This document shows, piece by piece, positions 23,101 to 36,275 of a stretch of DNA of 64,000 nucleotides; the first letter of the stretch is position 1, and every line of letters starts with the position of its first letter. Below the pieces are notes generated by a model. The model saw only the letters and a list, made by a program, of their open reading frames with translations. It was not told the origin of the DNA and did no database searches. This DNA is from Oikopleura dioica (lineage: Eukaryota > Chordata > Appendicularia > Copelata > Oikopleuridae), in the NCBI GenBank assembly GCA_907165135.1, contig OU015567.1, positions 11,537,001 to 11,601,000 on the forward strand. The letters are read 5' to 3'. A program made the position numbers and the translations under genes.

Positions 23101-26015
23101 GTCCCAGAAGACGAAGAAGATTATCTTGCGTCAACTCCTAGTAGTGACAGTAACGAAATAACCGTCGTTGTTGAAGTACTTGAAGCAACGAAATTGAGCC
23201 CGACTTTGGCCCATTTCGTCGAATGCCAGTACACTTTTCCCGGAACAAACAAACGCGTCTCCGTGCATCCTATTATTGATGAGACGATGTCACCGAGAAC
23301 GGATCGTGATCGTCTTGACGTGCGTTATCGAAATACGCAAGAGTTCACAATCAATCTTGAGCCGCACATCCTCGGCGAGTTTGAGCGTGGCGCGTTGAAT
23401 ATCGAAGTACTGGGGCACCAAGATCGATACAGAGCTCGAGAAAAGAGGGAAGAGGCTGGAATTGATTGGGGCGCAGTTGAGGAAGAAGGAAGAAGTCTTG
23501 CGGAACGTTGGTCTGATGTTTCGAGGAGAGTGAAGCTGGATGTAGAAATTCAAGAACTCGATGACGGAAACTACCAGCCAGTAGAAGTTGAAAAGCTTGA
23601 TACTAGTTGTGGAGGTGTCTTTCAGCTGCGAGCAGGAATGAGTCGCCGGCTTTTGATATCCACAACGCCGCAGGTTGAAAAGGGACAACTCCCACTTGTT
23701 CTGGGTGAGATACACGCTGCGCAAATAGGCTCGATCCTCATTGACGGAGACAATTTCTCTGAAATCAAGACACCTGATTCGTATCAAGAGCATGATTTGG
23801 CGAATTTGCGGGAAAAATGGAGTTCGGCGCTGGATGAGCGGAAAGCGTTGCTTGACGCCGAGTTGCAAAAAGAGCAGACGGATGTTGATCGTGAAAGTGC
23901 GTTATTTCAGCAGGTTGCTATTTTAGCCGAAGAGCGTAATAGCGTGCTCGTTCCTCAAGCGCAATCTGGCATGCCTGGTGCTCCGGAACCGGATGATGGT
24001 CCTGTTGCTCCCGGAACTGAGGTAAATGAAAATATTTCTTCCTTTTTTCTCAACATCTTTAGGTCCATGTTCCCGTGCTCTATCTCGGCCTTGACCAAGA
24101 TATGCCCGAAGATTATGCGCCAGGGGCGAACTCACTTCTTCCCGGTGAAAACGAAGAGAAAATGTTCAACCTTTCTATGATCAAAAACTGCTGGGGAGAA
24201 CAGGTATTGATGCAAATTTCATTCAGCATTTCAACTCTATATAGGGAGGAACGCATGCAGTCTTTGCCTGGGATAGCTCGGTACACGATCATCAAAATTT
24301 GAACAAGCCCGATGGGCACGCTCAAGTGTATCTTGTCGTTTCGGTGCGTCTCCGTATCAATTTACCTGTCGAGCGCGATATTGTTCTTCGAAAGCGTATT
24401 CAAGTCGCAATTCAACCACAACGTCGTGGACTGATGCAAAGTCTCAAGAAAAATCTACGACTAAGGTAGTTCATTTTTAAATATTAAAAAGGACTCACTC
24501 TTTCAGTCAAAAATCCATACAAACATCCACTATTCCATCTTACTTACTATCGAATAGTAACAAAAATAGACTTGAGCATTTGTTACGGTGAGAATCTCAT
24601 ACTACCAAAAGGAAAACAATCATTTGCCTAACTTATGATAGTTGCGTGTAACAAAAGGAGCGTCCTTTAGTTTTCAATTGAGTGTCAGTTTTGATCATGC
24701 TGGTTTTCCACAGGATTGTTGAGTGGCTTTAGAAATCATCTATGAGTATTTTTGAAGAAGACCTCTTTGATGTCATTTTTTGCAACTTCAAAAATACTCA
24801 AGGCGACATTAAACTAATCCTGTTCTAGCTCAAACATCAGATACACGAAAAACTCGGTCGTGTATGAAATCATCTCCACTCTTCCCCTTCCAGCTGAAAA
24901 TCATACGCTCGATGCTGGCGCTGATGATTTAGCCTCACTAGCAGCTGCTTCCGCTCGTGAGCGAACAGAATCAACAAGTGAAGAAATGTGGGATCCAAAT
25001 ACCGCTTTTGATCGTTATGTCAAGGTATTTTCCATTTAAAATTTCGATTTCTTTGAACATGCCACTTTCAGAGCTTACAATCCGTTGAAAGAATGCTCGA
25101 TATAGAACGAATCAAGCAACAGGCAGCGCTTCATAGACTTCTTGATGAGCTGGGAATCCCACGATTATTCTCAAGAAAACGCAATATCGGTAACATCATG
25201 AAATATTTCAAAGTTCTCATCATGATTCTAGGTGACAGCATGATGTCTCCATCGGTCGAAAGTCGGCCAATGCTTGGGCTCGGGCAGATTCGCACGTCGC
25301 AAACCATGCCTTCCATCAATAATTTCAGGAACGGAGAAAGACAACTTCAGCCACTTCTCCTCTTCTAAGCTATTTTTAAAACTCATTCATTTTTGACTTC
25401 CACTGCCTTGAATAAATTTCTTCACTTCCCTTGTTCCCTTCTTCTCTCAATAGCAATAGTCACTCAAAAACTAAAAATCAAGCGATTCATTTAAATTTCT
25501 CTGAAAAAGGGGTCAACTAGTCGACATCACAACCACTCTTCCAACACCATCGTCTGAAGTCCATGAAGTCATTGACGAGCCGACGAAAGAGGAGATCGAT
25601 CTCCACTCTGGTACGAAAACAACTCATCTGCATTTTCAATTAATCTCATCATTTTAGAACTACACGCGATTCCCCGATTGTATTCCAATTTTTCCGACGG
25701 ATCGAATCATTCCGCGATGGTTTCTCCCGCCGTCAGTGATCTTTCCGGAGGCGAGAGCGACAGCGATGATGACTCGGACGATGATAGCGATTCCGATGAC
25801 GACTCGGATAGTGACTCTGACTCTGATACCGATTCTGAGACTTGTTCTGATTCGGATTCAGACTCCGACGGAGGAGAAGACCAAAAAGAATCTATGGCTG
25901 AGGGCAAGGCCATCTCCCCGGTTGGAAACTCACAGGTTAGCACACCCTGTCTGTCAGCCACTAACCCTCTTTTCAGCTTACGGATTTGAGTAATCTCCAC
26001 GGCAGTGCTAAATAA
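20122..26015 (+). CDS. KIF13: Kinesin-3, KIF13 type
   Basis: This is a plus-end-directed vesicle motor. The N-terminal motor domain (20122 to about 21250) has the P-loop GQTGSGKS, switch I SSRSH, switch II DLAGSER, and NEDPNTKIIRELREEV at the neck. A coiled coil, then ISLSSKGIK and FLVNLHPDQ, lead into the FHA domain (about 21550-21800, ending LLWGSNHYFKL). The KIF1B-type and DUF3694-like regions follow (22786-24480; FYLESLFYDLNQPFEY, FVECQYTFPGTNKRVSVHP). These features fit KIF13A/B. I see no CAP-Gly domain and no PH domain. Instead the protein ends in a Ser/Asp-repeat acidic stretch (25740-25880). Exons at 24080-25370 and after 25520 are pieced together less securely. The stop is TAA 26013-26015. 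Confidence 0.85.
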
Positions 26016-26847
26016 TCTATTCTCCCGTTCAAACTCGAAAAAACGAACAAACCTGCTCCACTCCAAAATTCTACTGTACTGTACTTGTATTTTCCTCTTC
26101 TCACTTTTCATGCAACGAAACGGATAAACAATACTTACCTCATATGGCTTCAACTAGTTTTAATATAATTGTTTATTTTCACTTTTTTCTGCAAAAGCAA
26201 TCGTTGTTTTATCTCGGCTAACTTACATTACCTTCGATCAATTTCTGTGTCAGTCACAAATTTCTTCTGGCCATCGCAGGAACTAAGCAAGAAACTAACT
26301 TATTTTTTTTCCTCGCAGGAGCACTTTTTTGTCAATCCTTTTCTATATTTATATGCACTGATATCATAGTCGAAGATAGTAGAATTGGTGCTTGCAATAA
26401 AATATGGAACATTTCAGTGTCTTCCTTGCTATATTTTGAATGTGATCGCTTTATACCTAGAATTTAACGCTACTCATAGGCTCGATTTTCAAAATCTCTT
26501 CAACGTATGAACAATTAACAAAATCCTTTAAGTATCCAATTAAATACTCCCGCTTCTGACTGTGTTGTACAGTGCCTTCATGTGCCATTACTTCATCGAA
26601 CTTCTGAACCTGAACCCAAAAAAAAGAAAGAGCCCCTCTTTCTTAGAGCTACTACCTTTTTGTGTGTCTTTTTTACAGCATGCTTTGTCTTCATATTCTT
26701 TCATAAACTTGTCTTCATCCAATCTGATTTTTGCGTTTTTCAACTAATTTCGCATTTTCGAACTGAGCACGCTTGAACCAAACAAAAAATAAAAAACATC
26801 AGCTGTCCTGAAAATGCGGTTTAAAAACCTCTTTTATCAAATGTAGA
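26016..26847. other. Intergenic region, KIF13 to PRMT3
   Basis: These 832 bases are AT-rich. They contain probable KIF13 3' sequence with AATAAA at 26398 and the PRMT3 leader ending ATGTAG one base before its ATG. No coding region is convincing. Confidence 0.5.
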
Positions 26848-28599
<1,752 letters not shown>

Positions 28600-28640
28600 G
28601 CTTAAACTAAATCAGCTCAGAAAATGAAAGTAACTTTTGA

Positions 28641-28650
28641 TTTGCTTTAG
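28641..28650 (+). promoter_or_regulatory. Probable trans-splice acceptor between PRMT3 and ASXL
   Basis: TTTGCTTTAG, a pyrimidine-rich tract plus AG, ends 33 bases before the ASXL ATG and 51 bases after the PRMT3 stop. In appendicularian operons, downstream messages are freed by spliced-leader addition at such sites. Its use here is inference. Confidence 0.5.
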
Positions 28651-28683
28651 AAACTAACGAACTGTTGGGTCGGAACCGGTCGC

Positions 28684-31297
28684 ATGTCCGCATCACGGAC
28701 GCGGAAACGACGTGAACCTGGATGGTAAAATGCCTTTAATATAATCTGTTTCTGATTGTCTAATTGAAGGGTTGAAGCTGCAGCAAAAGTGATCGAAAAT
28801 ATCGCAACGGCAAATGGCAGCACTTTGTCGAAGCCACTTGAAATTGACATCGCCGATCTGCTCAAACAGATCCAAAGTGCCAAGCTCAAGACAATAAAGG
28901 GCTCAATTGATGAGCGCGACGCCCTGCGCCGATCATTAGGTAAGCCTTGTCTCCCATGAAATAATACACAAGTCTAAAGCTCCTCAATTCTCTGATTTAT
29001 TCAGCAGTTATGAGCCCCGTATATATTTCTTATGCTCTTTCTCAAGGGACTTGGTGGCTGTCTCGATCAAAATTAATAATTTTTGATTTGCCAAAATCGA
29101 TTTTTTCACTATTTCGTTATTTAGAGCAAGCGCAAGACCAATTTTACTCCGAAAATGATAAATTTGGTCTGTTGAAGTTTCGACCCAAAGTTGAATCCAA
29201 GAGCAAAACTGGAACGAAGCGCAAGAATCAATCAATTTCTGGGAAAACATCCTCCTATGAATCGTCACAAAGAGGGAGACCGAAGAAGAAGAAAGATAAC
29301 TTTTCCGATGTCAGGCAGAGAAAAATATCAACAGAGGATCTCCTTGCTCCGGAAACGCCTCTCACTGGGGTGAATTTGAGAGAATTAATCAACGAGGAGG
29401 CTTTTCATGGGCTCGGCCAGCATCAGAAGGTAGAAAAGATATTTTCCCCCAGTTCTTGATTTCGATTTCAGTGGGAGTTACTCAAGCTACTCCCTTCTTG
29501 TGATGTAGAAATCGACGAAAGTGGAATGCCATCTACATCCCGCGACGCTTTCTCAAACGAGTTTTTCTCGCGTTCACTTCAATCTTTTCCTGAAAGAATC
29601 GCCGACGGTGAATTTACCTCCGCCGTGAAAGCCCGTCTGAACATAGAAAGTGGGCGCCGTAGAATCGATCCGTGGAAAGAGAAATTCTTCGAGGAAAAAT
29701 GGGGAGAACTCATGAAAAAGGAAGATCCTCGGAAAGACGCCCAAGCGGAGAAACTCCGCCATCTTGAAAACGCCATTTCTAAGCTAAGGTATTCAAGATC
29801 TTTTGATACAGAGAGATAAAAGTCGTGTTTAAGTACACGATGCTCGCCCAAGAAGTACACACCTGATCGCACTGAAACTTTGTCGCCAAAAACAGAACCT
29901 AAACAAGATCCAGCGCCTTTTCATTTACCTTTACAGCCTTTTTCGCCCGTTTCGCCTACTGAAGAGAATGTCATCAAGTCCTGGCAGGCGATTCAAGGAA
30001 CAGTTCAAAATTTTACCCAAGAGATATCAAATATGGAGGATTACTTAATTTGAACTTTGTTACTAGCAGTCAAAACCTTATCAAGTCCCGAGCATAAAAA
30101 ACCCGAGCAAAACTACCCTGTTACTACTACGCAAAGATTAATAAAAACTCCTCCGATTTCCTCCGCCAACGAACCAAAAGCGGTCCCATTCAACGTGATT
30201 CGATCGGTTGTACCTGCAGTTAATGTACCGCCAGATCTTTTGAGGAAGGACAACGGCGTAAAAGTCTCACAGAAGATGGTGATAGTTTCGCGCCCTATTA
30301 TCGTCAAGGCTGTGGTGAGCTCGATGCAACAAACGCAACATCATGGCAGCTCAGTCAACGTCTCTCCGGCGACGTCCTCTCAAGTTTCCTCCGACTCGCC
30401 TGCTTCTAGAGGTCCTTCATGTTCGCCATCGGCCAACTTATCAGGTTCAGGTACGAGGAAATTTATGCTTCTCGATTTTAATTTCTTTTTTAAGAGAATC
30501 CTGTCCTTGCGATTCCTTTTGCATGCGTCAAATCGCCGCAGACAAATCGAATCACCAGCCCAGAACGACCCATGCCCCAAATCCCCAAGAACTGCCCCAA
30601 AATCAGCCCCAAGGTTAAGCCTCTGACGATGAACCTCCCTCCCATCCCTCAACTCATCCCAGCGCCGCATCAAGGCACATCTCAAAATATCAAGAAAGGA
30701 CTGACCTTAGCTGAGATGCGGGCAAACATTCAGGAGCGGCGGCAATCTGTAATACGTTACTGTCCCTCTGGTTCTGCGATCCCGACGAGAGTTATAAAAT
30801 CTCTACAACAGGTAACCCAGCAGACGATGGACAAATTAATAAGTTTATCCTAGGCGGTTCCTTCCGATCGCGTGCTCATCCTCTCTCCCGTTTCCAGAAA
30901 ACCAGGATCGAACTCGAGCCGCCCTCAATTCCGCCTTGACTGTGGCCCTTCAAGTTCCAAACAAGAACAGACCTACCGATCACCTACGAAGCTGCAGCGT
31001 GCGCCGCTTACGACCAGTGTGATCCAAACACTTCAAATCGCACCGAGCAGTTCACCAAAGAAGACTTACGTGATCAAAGTCAACCCCGCAGTGACTCCGT
31101 ACGAACCCTCCAAAAGCTCGAGCAGCAACGGCCAGCAGCAAAGTATTCCGCACTTGCATCACCACTTGGCAGCGGCACGAGGCCACAGTTGCAAGAACAC
31201 CGGGGCTTACGCGCAATGCGAGCGCTGCAAAAACCTGTTCAACATGCCAGAGTCGAAAATCCGCCACAAGTTCCTCTGCTTTAATTGCTCCAAGTAG
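28684..31297 (+). CDS. ASXL: ASXL-type (Additional sex combs-like) Polycomb protein
   Basis: ASXL proteins activate the BAP1 deubiquitinase on H2AK119ub. The N-terminus, RKRREPGW spliced to VEAAAKVIENIA, resembles the HARE-HTH start of ASXL, although the rest of that domain is diverged. The DEUBAD region (about 29340-29780) is clear: TGVNLRELINEEAFHGL, LLKLLPSCDVEIDESG, NEFFSRSLQSFPERIADGEF and DPWKEKFFEEKW. A long Ser/Pro-rich linker follows. The last exon ends in a compact Cys/His cluster (CKNTGAYAQCERC, FLCFNCSK), in the position of the ASXL PHD finger but atypical in spacing. Stop TAG 31295-31297. Linker exons (29830-30860) are the least certain. Confidence 0.82.
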
Positions 31298-31906
31298 CCA
31301 TAAACACAGAACCCTCGTTACTATATTTTTTTTTCTTAAGTTAAAGCTCTATCCCGCTCTATTTCGGCCTGGCCCGAGTTCAGAAAATTATTTTTCCTTT
31401 AAAACTTCCCCAGGAGAAACTCTAATTAAAAACTCACAGAATTGCCTTAAAAAAATTTAACTCGTGGTGGCGTCCATTTATTATGCCAAAAATTTAGTTG
31501 AAAGAAGAAAACATTCAAAGAATTTTAAGTTGAAACAAGGTCTACCATCAGTCCTTTTGTACAATCTTCCGATAAAGAATATTCCTTTTCCTACGTGTCC
31601 AAAGAAACTTATCATTTCTGAGTGAAGTTCAAACAGTGTCAACTTTTCCGCTTTCGGGTGATTTTGGGTGACCTCTTCTGTAATTATACAATTAGGGTGT
31701 ATTTTAGTTACCATTACTGCCCTAACAGTTTAAAAATCTTGATGACTGATATCTCTCCTGTCAAAGTCAGTTTCCTTAACAAACATTCTTCCATTTTTGT
31801 TGTTTGATTATATTTTTGTGAATTCAACTTTCAATAAAAACAGAAAATCAAGATCCACTTAACTTTCATATTCAGCTAATTGGCAGCTAAATCGGAGCAA
31901 AAACGA
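31298..31906. other. Intergenic region, ASXL to AKTIP
   Basis: These 609 bases contain ASXL 3' sequence, AATAAA at about 31834, and an ATATTCAG acceptor about 30 bases before the AKTIP ATG. Nothing else is evident. Confidence 0.5.
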
Positions 31907-32746
31907 ATGGAGGGTGCTCGACAAAAGGTGCTTGACAAGCTTCGCGAACAGAGCATTCCAAGCTCACAGTTGTTCCAAGAGTTTCTCGTCGAGTACGAGC
32001 TCCTCTCTGAATACCGACTCCTTCAGGTACTCTTCCTTGATTTCAGAGGTCATTTTACTATTTTTAGAAAAACGGGCCGCACACCGGCGTCTACATTATT
32101 CCATCTGCCAAGTCGACGCTCATCTGGTTCGGCGTCATCTTCGTCCGCTCAGGCTACTACAGTGATGCAGTTTTCAAATTTCGAATTCACATTCCTCACG
32201 ATTTCCCCCAAAATGAAAAGCCTCCCTTTGTCGCTTTCGATCCTCCGATTTTCCATCCTCTCGTCGATCAAAAAACGGGCGAGCTAGAATTCAACAAATT
32301 TATTCCAAAGTGGCAAAGACACGTAAGTTTCATTAGAGCTTCTCTGTTTCATATTCATTATTTCAGAAAGATAGAATCTGGCACGTGGTTCCTTGGATGA
32401 GACGAATTTTTTTGAAAATCGAAACTGAAAATCCGGCCAACCAAGAAGCAGCCGACTTGTATCTTACAGACCTCGAACAATTCAGAACCAAAGTCAATAT
32501 CTGTAAAAAACTAAGGTATTCAAGCACACTTTTAATCCATCATTCATCCCTGCTAGTCAATCAATACTCTACGAAGAAGCTAAAACGAACGATCCAAATG
32601 AAATTGAGTTTTCGGAATTATCAGATGAGACGTTCGCAAAGCTTCGCGCCAAAATGATACGAAATGGCGAAAAGACTCTCAATCAACCTTTGAAAAATTC
32701 TAGGAGCTGGATGACAAAGGGATCAACGCAGCTTTTCTCTAAATAA
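31907..32746 (+). CDS. AKTIP: AKTIP (Fused toes) UEV protein
   Basis: AKTIP is an E2-like protein without catalytic Cys. It works in the FHF (FTS-Hook-FHIP) dynein-adaptor complex and at telomeres. ATG 31907 is the first Met after the acceptor at 31876. Exon 1 gives FQEFLVEYELLSEYRLLQ. After a 45-base intron the UEV fold continues: GVYIIPSAKSTLIWFGVIFV, VFKFRIHIPHDFPQNEKPP, VAFDPPIFHPLVDQKTGELE, then IWHVVPWMRRIFLKIET and NQEAADLYLTDLEQF. The HPLVD segment lies where active E2s carry Cys, and no Cys is present there, as in AKTIP. The C-terminus ends SWMTKGSTQLFSK, like vertebrate AKTIP. Confidence 0.92.
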
Positions 32747-35700
32747 GGGTTTGTTGTCTACTTGTTATCATAAATAACGCGATTTCAGGACCAACAAAAA
32801 ATTTCAGACCTACGGAATAGTCACTATCAAAATGCTCAATGAAAACTATTTAACTGTACTTTTGACCTTCTTACACTTTTTTTGACAATCTAACTTTCTG
32901 ATAATTTCTGCCTTGTTTACTAAAAATCATTTGTCTTTTATTTTCTCACTTCAAAAAATTCTTCATCAAAACGACTTTCAACTGTACCTAATGCGCGCAC
33001 CAAATATTGGTGCAGCTCTATTTTTAAATACCTCTTTTTATCTTCTGTCAATAAACAGTAATTGTGACAACGAAGGTGATCGAAATGAGCTGTAACATCT
33101 GTCTTTTCCTTTCCTTGATTTCCCTTGTTTTCAGGTAGAAACTTTTAAACGCACCGCGTGGTCACAACAAAATATTTTCAATTACTCAGGGCGCAAGAAT
33201 GTTCCTCCGCACAGATAAAAAGATGCAATTGCACGCAAAACACTGTCAGATTTCGGCGCGTCTCAGTTTTCGCGGTAAAAGAATCTGAACTTTCTCAACT
33301 CAAGTTTTTTGCCGTTGCAGGTGTTCTTTTGTGGTGAGCAAGTTGAACTTTTTGAAACAGAGCCGCATTTGTCAATCAATACAATGATGACGTGTGTCCT
33401 GTTTTGTGGTTGAATAAACTGCTAATTGTCGACGTAATACCACTTTAGCAATGTGATCATTGCTCTTGAGACGGCCAGTAGTTCCTTTGTTTTCTTCATT
33501 GACTGCTCTAGGCATCCGCGAAACTCTACCATCTTTCCTCGAAAATGATCTTTTGTGACATTTTACCGCATACCATTTCGAAATCGCATAAATAATGAAG
33601 AATTCACTTGTTTCATTGAAGGATACTCCTATTGATACGAGATCAGACTTCTCTCCTTTGAACTTTTTAATCCGAATCTCTTCTATTAAGCTTTGTGGCT
33701 TACAGGAGTGCCTGGGAGAGCTTACCCTTTGAGAAATTCCTACAGCTGAACGGTTTTCGGTTTGGAGTTCACAAAATAAAGTACGGTAATTCATGACTCC
33801 GGCAAGTACTTTGTTAAGTTGACACGAGTTCCAAAGTTCGCAGCGACCTGAAACTTGCATCCCCCGAGGTCCTTTCACACGATTGATGAACGGTCCTGTC
33901 TTTTCTGATCGATCAAGTAGCTAATTTCTTGAATTCAAGACTTTGCTGCCCTACTTGGAAATTTCCCTACTAAACAACAGGTCTAAAGTTGACTATGAAC
34001 TAACAATATCATTAAAGCTGATTATTATGAGTAGTTTTAGAGCTGCAAATGTATGGCCAGTTCGAAAACAACCCGTGAAATCGTGGAGCGACCGCGAAAA
34101 GGGCTTATCGTTTGCCGTGGTTTCAAAGCTCTTTGCTCACCCGCGGCGCAAAAGTGTGTTTTATTCTACGAGTTTTCACGAAACAAAATTTGAAAATCCA
34201 CTAGCGTTACGATTTGCGTCAATCTGGAGAAAGAAAAGCCCTCTATTAACAAAAAAGGAACAGGTGCATCTGTTGCTCTTCAATCATTCTTCGTGTTTCC
34301 ACTCAAGTCTGCCCGACCCTTCCCGCAGAGCAGATGGCCCTTTTTACCATTTTCAGACGATAGCTAACTGTCTTTTGTATTCGAGTTTTTAAAATCTAAT
34401 ATTTCATTTTCTTACCCATAAAAGTAGAAAACACGGAATGAAGAAGATTCAAACCAACAAAGGCGATGAAAAGTGTCAAAAATTTACTGCTTGTGACGAT
34501 AATTTATAAATCAGTGTACTCATGTTTCACATTTCAACTTGTCACATTTGTGACCCAGCGGCTTTGTCGGAAACGACAACATTTTCTTACGAAAAAGTCC
34601 TTATTTCTGATGGTCTGTTTGACTTGGGAGGCAAAAGAACCAAAAATTTTGAGAAAACCTCAGAGTGAGTTTGGGGCTGATCGATTGTTTCCGATAGAAG
34701 CGGTCCGGAGGACAAGCTTTCTCTCAATTTTATCCCGCAAAGAACATCTCAAGTATGACATCTCCACTAGAAACCTCGATATCGATCGTTTACAGCTGAT
34801 ATTGATACCTATAATTCTCGTAACTTAAGATTAGTACATGAACACTGACTGGCTGACGGAAATTTGAAATTTCGAAATTAATTCGCGCAAATTTGGCGAT
34901 GAATCGCAATTCAGAAAGAAAAATGATGTTGCAGATCTATCTCTTGTCTTTTAACAATTTAATACGGATAAAAATGGAGATTTCATGTGGTGAGGCGCCG
35001 CTTTCAAGTGGTAAATTTACGGTCTGTGGTTTCAAAGACAAGGTATTAAATTTACAACTGCTTCGGACAGAACAGAAATCGCTTCCGGAGAAAATACGAT
35101 TTGGCTATCAAAGAAGGGACTTGATATTTACGAAGTAAAATATAACGAGCGAGTCGTTATCGTAACACAACGTCATTACATCTCTTTGAAAAATGGCTAC
35201 ATCTGAGTCTTTTTATTTTATTTCGCACATAAAATTCTCACTGCTGGCAATAATAATTTTTACCGAATATGGTCTGATCAAAACAAGTTTGCTCTACTCG
35301 TCTATTTTCTTATTTTAAAAATAACTCAAGCTATTTTTATTCGTTTTATACTTTATTTACATTAAATTGTAGACACAGATCCAGGTGAAATAGACATTGT
35401 GGTAAGAACAGCTGTAAAGAGTGATCAAAAGAGGACGTTAAGTTATTTCTTTAATACAGTGGATTGAACTTTCATGAATATTAAAAATATAAAAAAGGAT
35501 GACGCAGCGAAATAGTGCAACGAAGGAACAAACTCGTCTTGAAATATGTTTCAAGAACAAGAGTCATTGAATGGGCGATGATATGACGACATTATTCGTT
35601 CACAGCGGGTATATATCGTTTTATATACAAGCATTTGTATATCGTAACTTATACATGTGAACTTGTTGGAGAGAAGAGGCACTGAAGGGCTTTGGGAAAT

Positions 35701-36275
35701 AAGTATTTTGTTCTTTTTTATCTTTTCTTCGTGACAGGTAAATTTGCAGTTGGGTTTTTTAGAATTTCGGAAAATAAAAGTGTAAGTTTAGACGGAGGGA
35801 CTGGTAAATCGGATACTGTATCAAGTGTTATGCCAGTTGTTCGTGACAAAAGGCTCCACTGTCATCGAAACAACTTCATTTTCATTTCACAAATTACCAC
35901 AAGCATCTTTTCTTATAGAAAAAATTCTTGAGGTTTCAGTTTTTGTGTCTTTGGAGTAAAATAGCTTTGCATACATAAAAATGGTAATATGAAAAAAGAG
36001 CAAGAGAAAAATCGGATACCGCGAGTTTTCGCTTGTTTGAGGAGTAGGTGGCACTGGAGAGCAGATTTCGCTCGGCCAATGAAAAGCGCGCATGGAAGTT
36101 GATGACGCGAGAATGAGACTTTGTTCGAGCCGTCTTTTTGTGCTTTTTGACTTGTTCAACCAACTTGACGGCATTCGTAGTTTTTGAGGCGGTGGGAATA
36201 AGGTTACGAACGTAAAGAAATGCGAGACGCGAGGAAGTCAGTGCAGTTGCTGCTCACAAGATGGCGTTGTCGAAT
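32747..36275. other. Gene-poor interval, AKTIP to CCN gene
   Basis: These 3.5 kb separate two convergent genes. Several open frames of 80-170 codons exist on both strands, but none shows a domain, codon pattern or splice context that persuades me. A CCAAT/GCGCGC motif at 36069-36091 hints at a promoter whose transcript I cannot identify. The rest is AT-rich and unremarkable. Confidence 0.5.
36069..36091 (+). promoter_or_regulatory. CCAAT/GCGCGC composite motif, copy 2
   Basis: The core reads CTCGGCCAATGAAAAGCG followed by CGC, matching 21 of 23 bases with 10724-10746 in the PHB2-PP1 promoter. It lies 185 bases beyond the CCN stop codon, with no recognisable gene starting nearby. Confidence 0.45.

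Noticed and set aside
25740-25880. GAC/TCC/GAT triplet-rich repeat considered as a microsatellite
   Set aside because: It is open in the kinesin frame and encodes a Ser-Asp tail, so it is better read as coding.
33372-33878. 168-codon open frame on the minus strand
   Set aside because: No domain, no hydrophobic core pattern or splice context, and it lies in AT-rich gene-poor sequence; likely a chance frame, although not excluded.
33943-34828. Two plus-strand open frames of 149 and 120 codons
   Set aside because: Composition looks random, there are no recognisable motifs, and no polyadenylation or acceptor signals fit.
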